Assembly: GCF_001941845.1 (NCBI RefSeq)
Contig: NZ_CP018870.1
Location: 5,090,001-5,154,000, forward strand
Reading direction: 5' to 3'
Source: Streptomyces sp. TN58
GTDB taxonomy: Bacteria > Actinomycetota > Actinomycetes > Streptomycetales > Streptomycetaceae
Length of the DNA stretch: 64,000 nucleotides
Positions within the stretch are counted from its first letter, which is position 1. Each line of letters starts with the position of its first letter. Below are positions 29,368-40,844 of this stretch, piece after piece. The notes under the pieces are model-generated. The model worked only from the letters and a program-made list of their open reading frames with translations, ran no database searches and was not told the origin of the DNA. Both the position numbers and the translations under genes were made by a program.

Positions 29368-30114
29368 ATGCAGGGCAGCGGCTGGCCGGACAATGAGCTG
29401 GAGCAGGTGCTCGGGGCGGCGCTGGGGCAGCCGGACGCCGGCGGCCGGATCCTGGAGGTGCTCGGCCGCAGCCGGGTCTGGGTGCCCCTGCCCGGCGGCG
29501 GCGGCCCCGACGCGGCCGGCCTGGACCTGCCCACCATGGACATCGGCGGGGCGGCGTACGTCCCCGTCTACAGCTCCGAGGCCCAGTTCCTCGCCTGCGC
29601 CGGCCCCGGCATGGACTTCGCGGTGGCCCCGGCGGTCGAGTTCGCCCGCGGGCTGCCCCCGCAGCTCGGCATCGCGCTCAATCCGGACGGCGCCGTCGGC
29701 GTCCCGCTGCCCCCGCCCGCCGTCGCGGAGCTCTGCCGGGCCGGCCGCAGCCCGCTCGACGGCCCCGCCACCGGAGGCCGCGTGCGGCTCTTCGAGCCCG
29801 ACTGGCAGGACGACCCGGTGGACCTCCTCGCCGCCGCCGGCGAGGAGTTCCGGGCCACCGGCGTGGTCGCGGCGGCGCACCGCTGCCTCGCCAGCGTCGA
29901 GGGAGGGGCCCCGGAACTGTTCATCGGTGTCCGCCTGGTGGGACGGGAGCCGCAGGTGCGGGAGGCCCCGATGGAGGTACCGATGGAGGCCCTGGGGCGG
30001 GCGCTGGCCCGCGTTCCGGCGCCGTGGCCCGTGCAGTTGATCCTCCTGGACGCGGCCCAGGACCCGGTCACGGACTGGATTCGTGAGCGCGTACGCCCCT
30101 TCTACCTCGCGTAG
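29368..30114 (+). CDS. SseB-family protein (enhanced serine sensitivity type), copy 1
   Basis: The protein has 248 residues. The N-terminal domain has the SseB pattern VWVPLPGGGG and YVPVYSSEAQFLACAGPGMD. The C-terminal domain ends PVTDWIRERVRPFYLA. E. coli SseB was named for raised serine sensitivity, and its biochemical role is unsettled. The location next to the serine/glycine genes is suggestive. The ATG has GGAGGCAAGGGCAG upstream. It pairs with a second SseB-like gene 96 bp downstream. Confidence 0.82.
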   Translation: MQGSGWPDNELEQVLGAALGQPDAGGRILEVLGRSRVWVPLPGGGGPDAAGLDLPTMDIGGAAYVPVYSSEAQFLACAGPGMDFAVAPAVEFARGLPPQLGIALNPDGAVGVPLPPPAVAELCRAGRSPLDGPATGGRVRLFEPDWQDDPVDLLAAAGEEFRATGVVAAAHRCLASVEGGAPELFIGVRLVGREPQVREAPMEVPMEALGRALARVPAPWPVQLILLDAAQDPVTDWIRERVRPFYLA

Positions 30115-30210
30115 GGCCGCTTAAGCTGGTTACATTCCCGGCCGCACGCCTCTGAGCGAGGGCCGGGTGAAGCACGCGTGGAGCGACGGGCGGACGAAGA
30201 GGGGTACCGG

Positions 30211-30951
30211 GTGAGTGCGTCAGGCACGGCCGCGGCCGGGCAGGTCGAGCACATGATGCGCCAGGTGACCCCCGGGCGCTACGAGAGCTACGAGTCATTG
30301 CTGCACGCCCTCTCCGAGGGCCGGCTGTGGCTGCTGCTCTGGCAGGGGCAGCCGGGGTCCCCGGACGCCCAGTACGGCGGCATGGAGGTCGACGGCCTCG
30401 GCTACGCGCCCTGCGTCACCTCACCCCAGGAACTGGCCGCCAGCGGCTGGAACCGCGGCTACGAGGTCGTCACGGGGCGCGACATCGCCCGCGCCCTCTA
30501 CCCGGACCGCTGGGGTCTGTGGCTCAACCCGCACGCCCAGGGCGGCGGCCTCGGCATCCCGTGGGCGGACCTGCGCCGCGTCGCGACCGGCCTGGACCGG
30601 ATGCCGGCGGGCCCGCTGCGGCTGTCCGAACCCAGCATCGAGCTCCCCCAGTTCTACGGGCTGCTGACCCAGCACGCGCACCGCACCCCGGCCGTACGGT
30701 CGCTACGCCGCGCCTGGGTGCAGCCGGCGCTCGGGTCCCCCTATCTCGCGGTCGGGCTCGACCTCTACGACGCCTCCGCGCCCGCGCTGGAATCCGTACG
30801 GGAGATGATGCGCCAGTCGGTCGGGGCGGTCCCCGAGGGCGTACCGGTGTGCACGGTCGCGCTGGCGGACGAGCACGATCCGGTGGCGATGTGGCTGCGC
30901 GCGCAGACCCGCCCCTTCTACGACCGCGAGGGCCAGGCGCCGGCGTACTGA
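30211..30951 (+). CDS. SseB-family protein, copy 2
   Basis: The protein has 246 residues from GTG 30211, with AGAGGGG upstream; GTG 30178 would add 11 residues. The C-terminal half parallels the preceding protein and ends DPVAMWLRAQTRPFYDREG, matching DPVTDWIRERVRPFYLA. The N-terminal half is more diverged (LWLLLWQGQPGSPDAQYGG, ELAASGWNRGYEVVTGRDIA). It is a divergent tandem duplicate. A 12-bp perfect terminator follows at 31020-31050. The two probably work as a pair; the molecular function is unknown. Confidence 0.75.
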   Translation: MSASGTAAAGQVEHMMRQVTPGRYESYESLLHALSEGRLWLLLWQGQPGSPDAQYGGMEVDGLGYAPCVTSPQELAASGWNRGYEVVTGRDIARALYPDRWGLWLNPHAQGGGLGIPWADLRRVATGLDRMPAGPLRLSEPSIELPQFYGLLTQHAHRTPAVRSLRRAWVQPALGSPYLAVGLDLYDASAPALESVREMMRQSVGAVPEGVPVCTVALADEHDPVAMWLRAQTRPFYDREGQAPAY

Positions 30952-31019
30952 CCCGGCCCGCCGCCGCAGAGCTGCCGGCCCCTGCCCCACTACATCCGCA
31001 TATTGAGACATCCGTCTCG

Positions 31020-31050
31020 AAGGCCGCACCGGACGCATCGGTGCGGCCTT
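31020..31050 (+). terminator. Intrinsic terminator after the SseB-like genes
   Basis: AAGGCCGCACCG (31020-31031) pairs perfectly with CGGTGCGGCCTT (31039-31050) over a 7-nt loop, 69 bp past the stop. It separates this unit from the ABC transporter promoter region. Confidence 0.85.
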
Positions 31051-31407
31051 CGTCATATCCGCTGAATACACCCAAGATCCGCGCCTGACAGGGCAGTTGG
31101 GTCGGATGTCCGTTCCGCGAGGAACCTGAGGTGTTTCACCGCTCAACAGGTCTGGCGGTTCGGATAACGGAAGGTGTAGGCGCAGATCACGGTTGCGCAT
31201 CACATCCCCGGGGGGTCTGGCGGCTGGTTGAGAGGGCGTTGAAGACTCCCCCCACCGAAGGCCGGTCCATCTCGCAAGCGCCAGCTCTTCACGTGCACTT
31301 CCGGCACATTTCTCGCCAATCGCACCACCAGCGACGCCGATTGAACCAAGCCGCCACAGCGGCGGGCATGGGCCGGCCACCGTCGGCCGAGAGGGGTCCC
31401 CACCACG
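31051..31407 (+). other. Promoter region of the oligopeptide ABC operon
   Basis: There is no gene in this 357-bp gap. The direct repeat GTCTGGCGG occurs at about 31150 and 31213, and the stretch is less GC-rich than the flanking genes. The operon promoter and any regulator site must lie here. I cannot name a consensus -10. Confidence 0.5.
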
Positions 31408-32403
31408 ATGACGGCACCACTGCACGACACCAGCGCCGCCGAGCCCGCGGCCGTGGCCGCCCCCGATGTACCGCACAAGGCGATCGAGGGGCGCTCGCCG
31501 TGGCAGATCGCCTGGCTGCGCCTCAAGCGCGACAAGGTCGCCCTGGCCGGCGGTGTCGTCGTGCTGCTGCTGATCATCGTCGCGATCTTCGCGCCGCTGA
31601 TCGTCAAGGCCCTCGGGCATCCGCCGGAGGAACTGCACGAGGACATGCTCGACCCGCTGCTGGGCCTTCCGCTCGGCGACTGGGGCGGCATGAGCGGCGA
31701 CTTCCTGCTCGGCGTCGAGCCGGTCAACGGCCGCGACGTCTTCAGCCGCATCGTCTACGGCGCCCGTATCTCGCTGCTGGTGGCCTTCCTGTCCGCCTTC
31801 GTGGCGGTCTCGCTGGGCACCTTCTTCGGCATCATCGCCGGCTACTTCGGCGGCTGGGTCGACGCGGCGATCAGCCGGGTCATGGACCTCCTGCTGGCCT
31901 TCCCGCAGCTGCTCTTCATCATCGCGCTGATCTCCGTCATCCCCAGCAAGCTCTGGGGCTTCGAGGGTTCGGGCCTGCGCATCGCCGTACTGGTCCTGGT
32001 GATCGGCTTCTTCGGCTGGCCCTACATCGGCCGGATCGTCCGCGGCCAGACCCTCTCGCTGCGCGAGCGCGAGTACGTCGAAGCCGCGCGCAGCCTCGGC
32101 GCGGGCCGCTTCTACATCCTCTTCCGCGAACTGCTCCCCAACCTGGTGGCGCCCATCACCGTCTACGCGACGCTGATGATCCCCACCAACGTGCTGACCG
32201 AGGCGGCCCTCAGCTTCCTCGGAGTCGGCGTCAAGCCGCCCACGCCGTCCTGGGGGGAGACCCTCGCCACGGCCGTGCGCACCTACGAGGACGATCCGCT
32301 CTTCATGATCTTCCCCGGCGTGGCGATCTTCATCACCGTGCTGGCCTTCAACCTCTTCGGCGACGGCGTCCGCGACGCCCTCGACCCGAAGGGCTCCCGC
32401 TAG
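31408..32403 (+). CDS. Oligopeptide ABC transporter permease (OppC/DppC type)
   Basis: The protein has 331 residues. A cytoplasmic N-terminus is followed by a first helix (VALAGGVVVLLLIIVAIFAPLI), a periplasmic loop and five more helices. The EAA loop EAARSLGAGRFYILFRELLPNL (about 228-249) contacts the ATPases. It has the OppC N-terminal domain. It is unusual in being first in the operon, ahead of the binding protein, while the partner permease comes third. The ATG is followed 74 bp after the stop by the binding-protein gene. Confidence 0.92.
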   Translation: MTAPLHDTSAAEPAAVAAPDVPHKAIEGRSPWQIAWLRLKRDKVALAGGVVVLLLIIVAIFAPLIVKALGHPPEELHEDMLDPLLGLPLGDWGGMSGDFLLGVEPVNGRDVFSRIVYGARISLLVAFLSAFVAVSLGTFFGIIAGYFGGWVDAAISRVMDLLLAFPQLLFIIALISVIPSKLWGFEGSGLRIAVLVLVIGFFGWPYIGRIVRGQTLSLREREYVEAARSLGAGRFYILFRELLPNLVAPITVYATLMIPTNVLTEAALSFLGVGVKPPTPSWGETLATAVRTYEDDPLFMIFPGVAIFITVLAFNLFGDGVRDALDPKGSR

Positions 32404-32477
32404 CCACCGCAGGGCAAACCAAGGACCGGCCTCGTGCCGTACGTACACCGGAACTACAACGGAGGGTTGCGAGCATC

Positions 32478-34256
32478 GTGACTACCCATCGCACGTCGAA
32501 GCGCAGACTTGCCGCCGGCACCGCCGTCGTGCTCGCGGCCATGCTCACCGCGACCGCCTGTGGCGGGGCCGACAAGAAGGACGACAAGGGCACCGCCTCG
32601 GGCGGCGGCTTCAACGCGGGCATCGAGAAGGTCGCCAACGCGTCGGACAAGAAGGGCGGCGAACTGAAGTTCGTCGGCACCCAGGACGCCGACTCGTGGG
32701 ACCCGCAGCGCGGCTACTACGGCTTCATGTGGGACTTCGCCCGCTACTACACGCGCCAGCTGATCAGCTTCAAGCCCGGCCCCGGCAAGGAGAGCACCGA
32801 GCTCGTCCCGGACCTCGCCACCGCCAAGGCCGAGATCAGCGACGGCGGCAAGACCTACAAGTACACCCTCAAGGACAACGTGACCTGGGAGGACGGCTCG
32901 CCCGTCACCGCCCAGGACATCAAGTACGGCATCGAGCGCATCTGGGCGCAGGACGTCATCTCCGGCGGCCCGATCTACCTCCAGCAGGTCCTCGACCCCA
33001 AGAACGAGTACCCCGGCCCGTACAAGGACACCGCTCCGGACAAGCTCGGCCTGAAGGCGATCGAGACCCCGGACGCGAAGACCGTCATCTTCAAGCTCCC
33101 CGCGCCCAACGGCGACTTCGAGCAGATGCTGGCGATGCCCGCGGCGAGCCCGGTCAAGCAGGACAAGGACACGGCCGCCAAGTACGGCCTCAAGCCCTTC
33201 TCCAACGGCCCGTACAAGATCGACTCGTACGAGCCGAACAAGAGCATGAAGCTCTCGCGCAACGAGAACTACAAGCCCGAGTCGGACACCATCCGCAAGG
33301 CGCTCCCGGACACCATCTCGGTCACGTTCATGGCGAACGCGGACGACATGGACAAGCGCCTGATGAACGGCGAGTTCGACCTCGACATCAACGCGACCGG
33401 CATCGGCCAGGCGGCCCGCGCCACCGCGCTGAAGGACCACAAGGGCAACCTCGACAACGGCCAGACCGGCTTCATCCGGTACGCGGTCATGCCGCAGACC
33501 GTCGCGCCGTTCGACAACATCGAGTGCCGCAAGGCCGTCATCTACGCCGCCGACAAGAAGTCCCTGCAGACCGCCCGCGGCGGACCGCAGGCCGGCGGCG
33601 ACATCGCCCCCAACATGCTCCCGCTGGGCATCAAGGGCTCGGACGCCAAGTACGACCCGTACGAGGTCCTGAAGAACGACGGCAAGCCGAACCTGGAGAA
33701 GGCCAAGGAGGCCCTCAAGGCCTGCGGCAAGGAGGCCGGCTTCAAGACCACCATCGCCGTCCGCAACAACAAGCCGGTCGAGGTCGCCACGGCCGTCTCC
33801 CTCCAGAACGCCCTGAAGCAGGTCGGCATCGAGGCCGACGTCGACCAGTTCGACGGCGCCCAGACCTCCGGCATCATCGGCTCGCCGAAGGTCGTCAAGG
33901 AGAAGGGCTACGGCATCATCATCATGGGCTGGGGCGCCGACTTCCCGACCGGACAGGGCTTCTCGCAGCCGCTGGTCGACGGCCGCTTCATCCTGCAGAG
34001 CGGCAACAACAACTTCTCCGAGCTGAACGACCCGGCCATCAACACCCTGTTCGACCAGGCCATCGCGGAGACCGACCCGGTCAAGGCCGGCGACATCTAC
34101 AAGCAGATGAACCAGAAGGTCTCCGAGGCCGCGGTCTACCTGCCCTTCGTCTACGACAAGACGATCACCTGGCGCAGCACCCGGCTGACGAACGCCTACA
34201 CCACCGACGCCTACAACGGCCGCTACGACTACGCGTCCCTCGGTGTCGTGAAGTAA
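32478..34256 (+). CDS. Oligopeptide-binding lipoprotein (SBP family 5)
   Basis: The protein has 592 residues. A signal peptide with RR and the lipobox TAC (Cys28) is followed by a Gly/Asp/Lys linker and a family-5 solute-binding fold. That fold includes KTYKYTLKDNVTWEDGSPVTAQDIKYGIERIW (landmark, about 120-152), the diagnostic region for peptide-binding proteins. It captures peptides outside the membrane and hands them to the permeases. GTG 32478 has GGAGGG upstream. A hairpin sits in the 132-bp gap before the next gene, which may keep binding-protein mRNA more abundant than that of the membrane parts. Confidence 0.94.
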   Translation: MTTHRTSKRRLAAGTAVVLAAMLTATACGGADKKDDKGTASGGGFNAGIEKVANASDKKGGELKFVGTQDADSWDPQRGYYGFMWDFARYYTRQLISFKPGPGKESTELVPDLATAKAEISDGGKTYKYTLKDNVTWEDGSPVTAQDIKYGIERIWAQDVISGGPIYLQQVLDPKNEYPGPYKDTAPDKLGLKAIETPDAKTVIFKLPAPNGDFEQMLAMPAASPVKQDKDTAAKYGLKPFSNGPYKIDSYEPNKSMKLSRNENYKPESDTIRKALPDTISVTFMANADDMDKRLMNGEFDLDINATGIGQAARATALKDHKGNLDNGQTGFIRYAVMPQTVAPFDNIECRKAVIYAADKKSLQTARGGPQAGGDIAPNMLPLGIKGSDAKYDPYEVLKNDGKPNLEKAKEALKACGKEAGFKTTIAVRNNKPVEVATAVSLQNALKQVGIEADVDQFDGAQTSGIIGSPKVVKEKGYGIIIMGWGADFPTGQGFSQPLVDGRFILQSGNNNFSELNDPAINTLFDQAIAETDPVKAGDIYKQMNQKVSEAAVYLPFVYDKTITWRSTRLTNAYTTDAYNGRYDYASLGVVK

Positions 34257-34336
34257 CGGTCCATCAGTCCAGTTCCAGTGTTCCAGTGCCACACCCGCTA
34301 GGCACGAAGGGCAGGTGATGGCCGCGGCTACGGCCT

Positions 34337-34365
34337 GGGGGCGCTCTCCGCAAGGGGGCGCCCCC
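34337..34365 (+). terminator. Possible attenuator/mRNA-stabilising hairpin inside the ABC operon
   Basis: GGGGGCGC (34337-34344) pairs with GCGCCCCC (34358-34365) across a 13-nt loop, between the binding-protein and OppB-type genes. In transporter operons such stems often let the binding protein be made in excess. Only the hairpin is directly seen. Confidence 0.6.
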
Positions 34366-34388
34366 GGTCCGCAGCCAGGCCGAGCGCA

Positions 34389-35383
<995 letters not shown>

Positions 35384-35387
<4 letters not shown>

Positions 35388-36504
35388 CCGACCGGACCAC
35401 CAAGACCGGAGAGGCCGCAGCGCCCCACCAGCCCTACGACGGGTCCCCGCCCTCCACCGCCTTCCTGGAGGTCCGCGACCTCAAGGTGCACTTCCCGACC
35501 GAGGACGGCCTGGTCAAGTCGGTCGACGGGCTCTCCTTCACCCTGGAGAAGGGCAAGACCCTCGGCATCGTGGGCGAGTCCGGATCCGGCAAGTCGGTCA
35601 CCTCGCTCGGCATCATGGGCCTGCACAGGGTGGGCCAGTACGGCCGCCAGCGGGCCCGGATCTCCGGCGAGATCTGGCTCGACGGCAAGGAACTGCTCTC
35701 CGCGGACGAGGACGAGGTGCGCAGGCTCCGCGGCCGCGAGATCGCGATGATCTTCCAGGACCCGCTGTCCGCGATGCACCCCTACTTCACCGTCGGCAAG
35801 CAGATCGCCGAGGCGTACCGGGTCCACCACAAGGTCGACAAGAAGGCGGCCCGCAAGCGGGCCGTCGAACTCCTCGACCGCGTCGGCATCCCCGAGCCGC
35901 ACAAGCGGGTCGACAGCTACCCGCACGAGTTCTCCGGCGGCATGCGCCAGCGCGCGATGATCGCGATGGCGCTGGTCAACAACCCCGAACTGCTCATCGC
36001 GGACGAGCCGACGACGGCCCTGGACGTCACCGTCCAGGCCCAGATCCTCGACCTGATCCGGGACCTCCAGAAGGAGTTCGGCTCCGCGGTCATCATGATC
36101 ACGCACGACCTCGGCGTGGTCGCCGAGATGGCCGACGAACTCCTCGTGATGTACGGCGGCCGATGCGTCGAGCGGGGCACCGCCGAGAAGGTCTTCTACG
36201 AGCCCCGGCACCCCTACACCTGGGGGCTGCTGGGCTCGATGCCGCGCATCGACCGGGAGCAGACAGAGCGCCTCATCCCGGTCAAGGGCTCGCCGCCCAG
36301 CCTCATCAACATCCCGAGCGGCTGTGCCTTCAACCCGCGCTGCCCGTATGCCGACGTACCCAAGGGCGACGTCACCCGCACCGTGCGCCCCGAGCTCACG
36401 GCGACGGACGACACCGGCCCCGACGGCACCCGCCACTGGTCCGCCTGTCACATGTCGCAGGAGGAGCGGACCCGGATCTGGACCGAAGAGATTGCGCCGA
36501 AGCT

Positions 36505-36508
<4 letters not shown>
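35384..36508 (+). CDS. Oligopeptide ABC transporter ATP-binding protein (OppD type)
   Basis: The protein has 374 residues. It has Walker A GESGSGKS (about 64-71), the Q-loop MIFQDPLS, the ABC signature FSGGMRQR, Walker [13 protein letters not shown] and the H-loop ITHDLG. The C-terminal extension has conserved cysteines ([11 protein letters not shown] and WSACH). In OppD-type subunits these can carry an iron-sulfur cluster. The gene overlaps both neighbours by 4 bp (ATGA upstream, GTGA downstream), which points to coupled translation of the heterodimeric ATPase. Confidence 0.95.
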
Positions 36509-37611
<1,103 letters not shown>

Positions 37612-37680
37612 CCCACCCGCCGGGTGGGCCCCCAGCCCACCCGGCGCGCACGCCGCCCAACCCGCCTCGCAGGGGCCAAT

Positions 37681-37905
37681 CCCAGCCCGTCGGCCAACCC
37701 GGCTCGCGGGCAAAGTCAGCCTCGCCGGCGTTTGAGGCGCGGGGTCCGGGGCCGAGCCCCGGGGTCTTGGTCCCGCACCCGGCGGCGGCGCCGGCGCCCG
37801 CCAAACCCAGCCCGTCGGCCAAACCGGCTCGCGGGGCGAATCCAGCCTCGCCGGCGTTCGAGGCGCGGGGTCCGGGGCCGAGCCCGGGGTCTTGGACCCG
37901 CACCC
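37681..37905. repeat. Two ~100-bp tandem copies of a Streptomyces intergenic repeat
   Basis: Unit 1 (about 37681-37780) and unit 2 (about 37806-37905) share CCCAGCCCGTCGGCCAA, GGCTCGCGGG, AGCCTCGCCGGCGTT and GAGGCGCGGGGTCCGGGG with only a few changes and small indels. A partial, more degraded unit precedes them (about 37631-37680). Each contains the GCCGGCGTTTGAGGC core also seen at 154-248. The copies lie between the ABC operon and the TRIC-channel gene, with no open reading frame of interest. Confidence 0.8.
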
Positions 37906-37974
37906 GCCCGCGGCGGCGGACCCCCGCATTCCACCGAGCCCGCCGCAGGCGACACCGCAGGGGACAATGACCCC

Positions 37975-38631
37975 GTGCTCCACGATCTCTTCCCGCCCGG
38001 GGTCCAGCATGCCTTGGACCTCGCCGGCATCTTCGTCTTCGCCACCTCCGGCGCCCTGCTCGCCGTCCGCAAGAACTTCGACGTCTTCGGCATCGCCGTC
38101 CTCGCCCTCGTCACGGCCCTCGGCGGCGGCCTCTTCCGCGACCTGGTCATCGGCGCCGTCCCGCCGGCCGCCTTCGGCGAGCTCAGCTTCTTCGTCACGC
38201 CGCTCATCGCCGCCGCGTTCGTCTTCTTCCTGCACCCCGAGGTCCAGCGGATCAACCGGGCCGTCAACGTCTTCGACGCCGCCGGCCTCGCGCTGTTCTG
38301 CGTGACCGGCACGACCAAGGCCTACGAGTACGGCCTCGGCCTGACCGCGTCCGCCGCCCTGGGCCTGGCCACGGCCGTCGGCGGCGGCGTACTGCGCGAC
38401 GTGCTGGTCAACGAGGTGCCCTCGCTGCTGCGCGACCGCGAGATGTACGCCGTGCCCGCCACCGTGGGCGCCGCCATGGTCGCCGTCTCCATCGCCCTGG
38501 ACTCCCTCAACGCCGTCACCACCGCCCTGGCGATCGTCACCACGTTCGTCCTCCGGCTGCTCGCCATGCGCTACCACTGGCGTGCGCCGCTGGCCTGGAA
38601 CCGGCGCTCCTCGGTGGCCGAAGAGCCCTAG
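37975..38631 (+). CDS. TRIC-type (UPF0126/YadS) cation channel family membrane protein
   Basis: The protein has 218 residues and seven hydrophobic helices arranged as two repeats. Each has the glycine-rich GGGLFRDLVIG or GGGVLRDVLVNEVP motif that defines the family. Prokaryotic TRIC proteins form trimeric potassium-permeable channels; YadS-type members have also been linked to glycine uptake. GTG 37975 is chosen because the first helix begins shortly after; GCAGGGGAC lies upstream. Confidence 0.9.
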   Translation: MLHDLFPPGVQHALDLAGIFVFATSGALLAVRKNFDVFGIAVLALVTALGGGLFRDLVIGAVPPAAFGELSFFVTPLIAAAFVFFLHPEVQRINRAVNVFDAAGLALFCVTGTTKAYEYGLGLTASAALGLATAVGGGVLRDVLVNEVPSLLRDREMYAVPATVGAAMVAVSIALDSLNAVTTALAIVTTFVLRLLAMRYHWRAPLAWNRRSSVAEEP

Positions 38632-38634
38632 AGA

Positions 38635-38673
38635 AAGCTACCGCTTAGTAGCAAGCGGGTGTACCGTCGTTCC
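38635..38673 (+). promoter_or_regulatory. Promoter/operator of a leaderless thioesterase gene
   Basis: TACCGT (38662-38667) is a -10-like box 6 nt from the ATG, so the mRNA would be leaderless. Just upstream, ACCGCTT and AAGCGGGT form an imperfect inverted repeat around AGTAGC (about 38640-38660). It has the size of a TetR-type operator. The regulator is not encoded nearby. Confidence 0.5.
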
Positions 38674-39528
38674 ATGTCATATGCAGCTGCCCAGGCATCC
38701 ATCGGCGACAGCGAGTTCGACCGCGACACCGCGATCACCGAGCGTGCGGGCGAACCCGGTGTCTACGACGCGGAGCTCTCCGCCGGCTGGACGATCATCG
38801 CCGCCGTCAACGGCGGATACCTGCTGGCCCTCGTCGGCCGGGCCCTGTCGGCGGCCCTCCCGCACCCGGACCCCTTCACGGTGTCCGCGCACTACCTGAC
38901 CTCCTCCGTGCCCGGCCCCGCCGTCATCCGCACCGAGGTGGTCCGGGTCGGCCGCACCCTCTCCACCGGCCAGGCCTCGCTCCTCCAGTACGACGAGCAC
39001 GGCAACGAGGTCGAGCGGATCCGCGTCCTCGCCTCCTACGGCGACCTCGCCGCCCTCCCGGACGACGTGCGGACGGTCGCGGTACCGCCGCTCATGCCCT
39101 CCTACGAGAACTGCATCGGCCCCGAGGCCGGCCCCGCGCCCATCCCCGGCAGCTCCGCCATCGTGGACCGGCTCCGGCTGCGCCTGGACCCGGCGACGGC
39201 GGGCTGGGCCGTCGGCGCGCCCTCCGGCAAGGGCGAGATGCGGGCCTGGTTCGAGCTGGCCGACGGCCGCGACGCCGACCCGCTCTCCCTGCTCCTCGCG
39301 GTGGACGCACTGCCCCCCACCGCCTTCGACCTCGGTTTGGTGGCCTGGACCCCGACCGTGGAGCTCACCACGCACATCCGCCGCCGACCGGCCCCGGGCC
39401 CGCTGCGGATCGCCATCACCACCCGCAACCTCGCCGGCGGCTTCCTGGAGGAGGACGCCGAGGTCTGGGACTCCACCGACCACCTCGTCGCACAGTCCCG
39501 CCAACTGGCGCGAGCCCTGCGCATGTGA
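38674..39528 (+). CDS. Acyl-CoA thioesterase-like protein (TesB-type double hotdog)
   Basis: The protein has 284 residues. Two hotdog repeats are visible: GWTIIAAVNGGYLLALVGRALSAALPHPDPFTVSAHYLTS (landmark, about 34-73) in the first, and the second half with RAWFELADGRDADPLSLLLAVDALPPTAF. The family hydrolyses acyl-CoA. No acyl-CoA genes adjoin it. The ATG at 38674 is preferred over the one at 38659 because a -10-like box overlaps the latter. Confidence 0.82.
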   Translation: MSYAAAQASIGDSEFDRDTAITERAGEPGVYDAELSAGWTIIAAVNGGYLLALVGRALSAALPHPDPFTVSAHYLTSSVPGPAVIRTEVVRVGRTLSTGQASLLQYDEHGNEVERIRVLASYGDLAALPDDVRTVAVPPLMPSYENCIGPEAGPAPIPGSSAIVDRLRLRLDPATAGWAVGAPSGKGEMRAWFELADGRDADPLSLLLAVDALPPTAFDLGLVAWTPTVELTTHIRRRPAPGPLRIAITTRNLAGGFLEEDAEVWDSTDHLVAQSRQLARALRM

Positions 39529-39646
39529 CCCCCGGGCCGCCCCGCGCCCCGGCGGGGGCGCGGGGCGGCCCGGGCCCCGTGCTCCCGGCCGGATCGGGAT
39601 CCCGCCGGGCGGAGGGGGCCGGGCGGGCTCGTAGAATCGGGGGATC

Positions 39647-40810
39647 ATGGCCTACCTCGACCACGCCGCCACCACCCCCATGCTGCCGGAGGCCGCCGCG
39701 GCGATGACCGCGCAGTTCGCCGCCACGGGGAACGCCTCCTCCCTCCACGCCGCCGGCCGCCGGGCCCGCCGTACCGTCGAGGAGGCCCGCGAGGCCTTCG
39801 CCGAGGCGATCGGCGCCCGCCCCAGCGAGGTGGTCTTCACCGCCGGCGGCACGGAAGCCGACAACCTCGCCGTCAAGGGCCTCTACTGGGCCCGGCGCGA
39901 CGCCGAGCCCGCCCGGACCCGGGTCATCGCCAGCCCCGTCGAGCACCACGCCGTCCTCGACGCCGTGCACTGGCTCGCCGAGCACGAGGGCGCCCAGGTC
40001 GACTACCTGCCCGTCGACCGCTACGGGCGCGTGCACCCCGACGCCTTCCGCGAAGCCGTCGAGCGCAACCCCGACGACGTCGCCCTGGCCACCGTCATGT
40101 GGGCCAACAACGAGATCGGCACCGTCATGCCGGTCCGCGAACTGGCCGACATCGCCCGTGAGGCCGGAATCCCGCTGCACTCCGACGCCGTCCAGGCCTT
40201 CGGGCAGCTCGACGTCGACTTCGGCGACAGCGGCCTCGCCGCCATGACCGTCAGCGGCCACAAGATCGGCGGCCCCTACGGCATCGGAGCGCTGCTCCTC
40301 GGCCGGGACCAGAGCCCCGTACCCGTCCTGCACGGCGGCGGGCAGGAGCGGCACGTCCGCTCCGGCACCCTCGACGTGCCCGCCGTCGCCGCCTTCGCGG
40401 TGGCAGCCGTCATCGCCGCCGAGCGGCGCGAGCAGTTCGCCGCAGAGGTCGGCGCCCTGCGCGACGAGCTGGTCGCAGCCGTACTCGCGGCCGTGCCCGA
40501 CGCCGTGCTCGGAGGGGACCCCGAGGAACGGCTTCCGGCCAACGCGCACTTCAGCTTCCCCGGCTGCGAGGGCGACTCCCTGCTGCTCCTGCTCGACGCC
40601 CAGGGCATCGAGTGCTCCACCGGCTCGGCCTGCACCGCGGGCGTGGCCCAGCCGAGCCACGTCCTGCTGGCGGCCGGCACCGACCCGCAGCTGGCCCGCG
40701 GCACCCTGCGCTTCTCCCTCGGCCACACCTCCACCAAGGAGGACGTCGCCGCCCTGGCCTCGGCCATCGGCCCCGCGGTGGAACGCGCCCGGACGGCAGG
40801 CCTCAGCTGA
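39647..40810 (+). CDS. Cysteine desulfurase (NifS/IscS class)
   Basis: The protein has 387 residues. The PLP Lys is in [16 protein letters not shown] (about 205), and the catalytic Cys is in [11 protein letters not shown] (about 326). It removes sulfur from cysteine as a persulfide. MnmA, which needs that sulfur for tRNA 2-thiouridine, is encoded about 770 bp downstream on the same strand, so this desulfurase is the likely donor. A -10-like TAGAAT (39632-39637) lies 9 nt from the ATG. A convergent amidase gene separates the two plus-strand genes. Confidence 0.95.
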   Translation: MAYLDHAATTPMLPEAAAAMTAQFAATGNASSLHAAGRRARRTVEEAREAFAEAIGARPSEVVFTAGGTEADNLAVKGLYWARRDAEPARTRVIASPVEHHAVLDAVHWLAEHEGAQVDYLPVDRYGRVHPDAFREAVERNPDDVALATVMWANNEIGTVMPVRELADIAREAGIPLHSDAVQAFGQLDVDFGDSGLAAMTVSGHKIGGPYGIGALLLGRDQSPVPVLHGGGQERHVRSGTLDVPAVAAFAVAAVIAAERREQFAAEVGALRDELVAAVLAAVPDAVLGGDPEERLPANAHFSFPGCEGDSLLLLLDAQGIECSTGSACTAGVAQPSHVLLAAGTDPQLARGTLRFSLGHTSTKEDVAALASAIGPAVERARTAGLS

Positions 40811-40844
40811 GCGTCCGCGAGGCTCGGGCCGAAACGGCCAGGGC

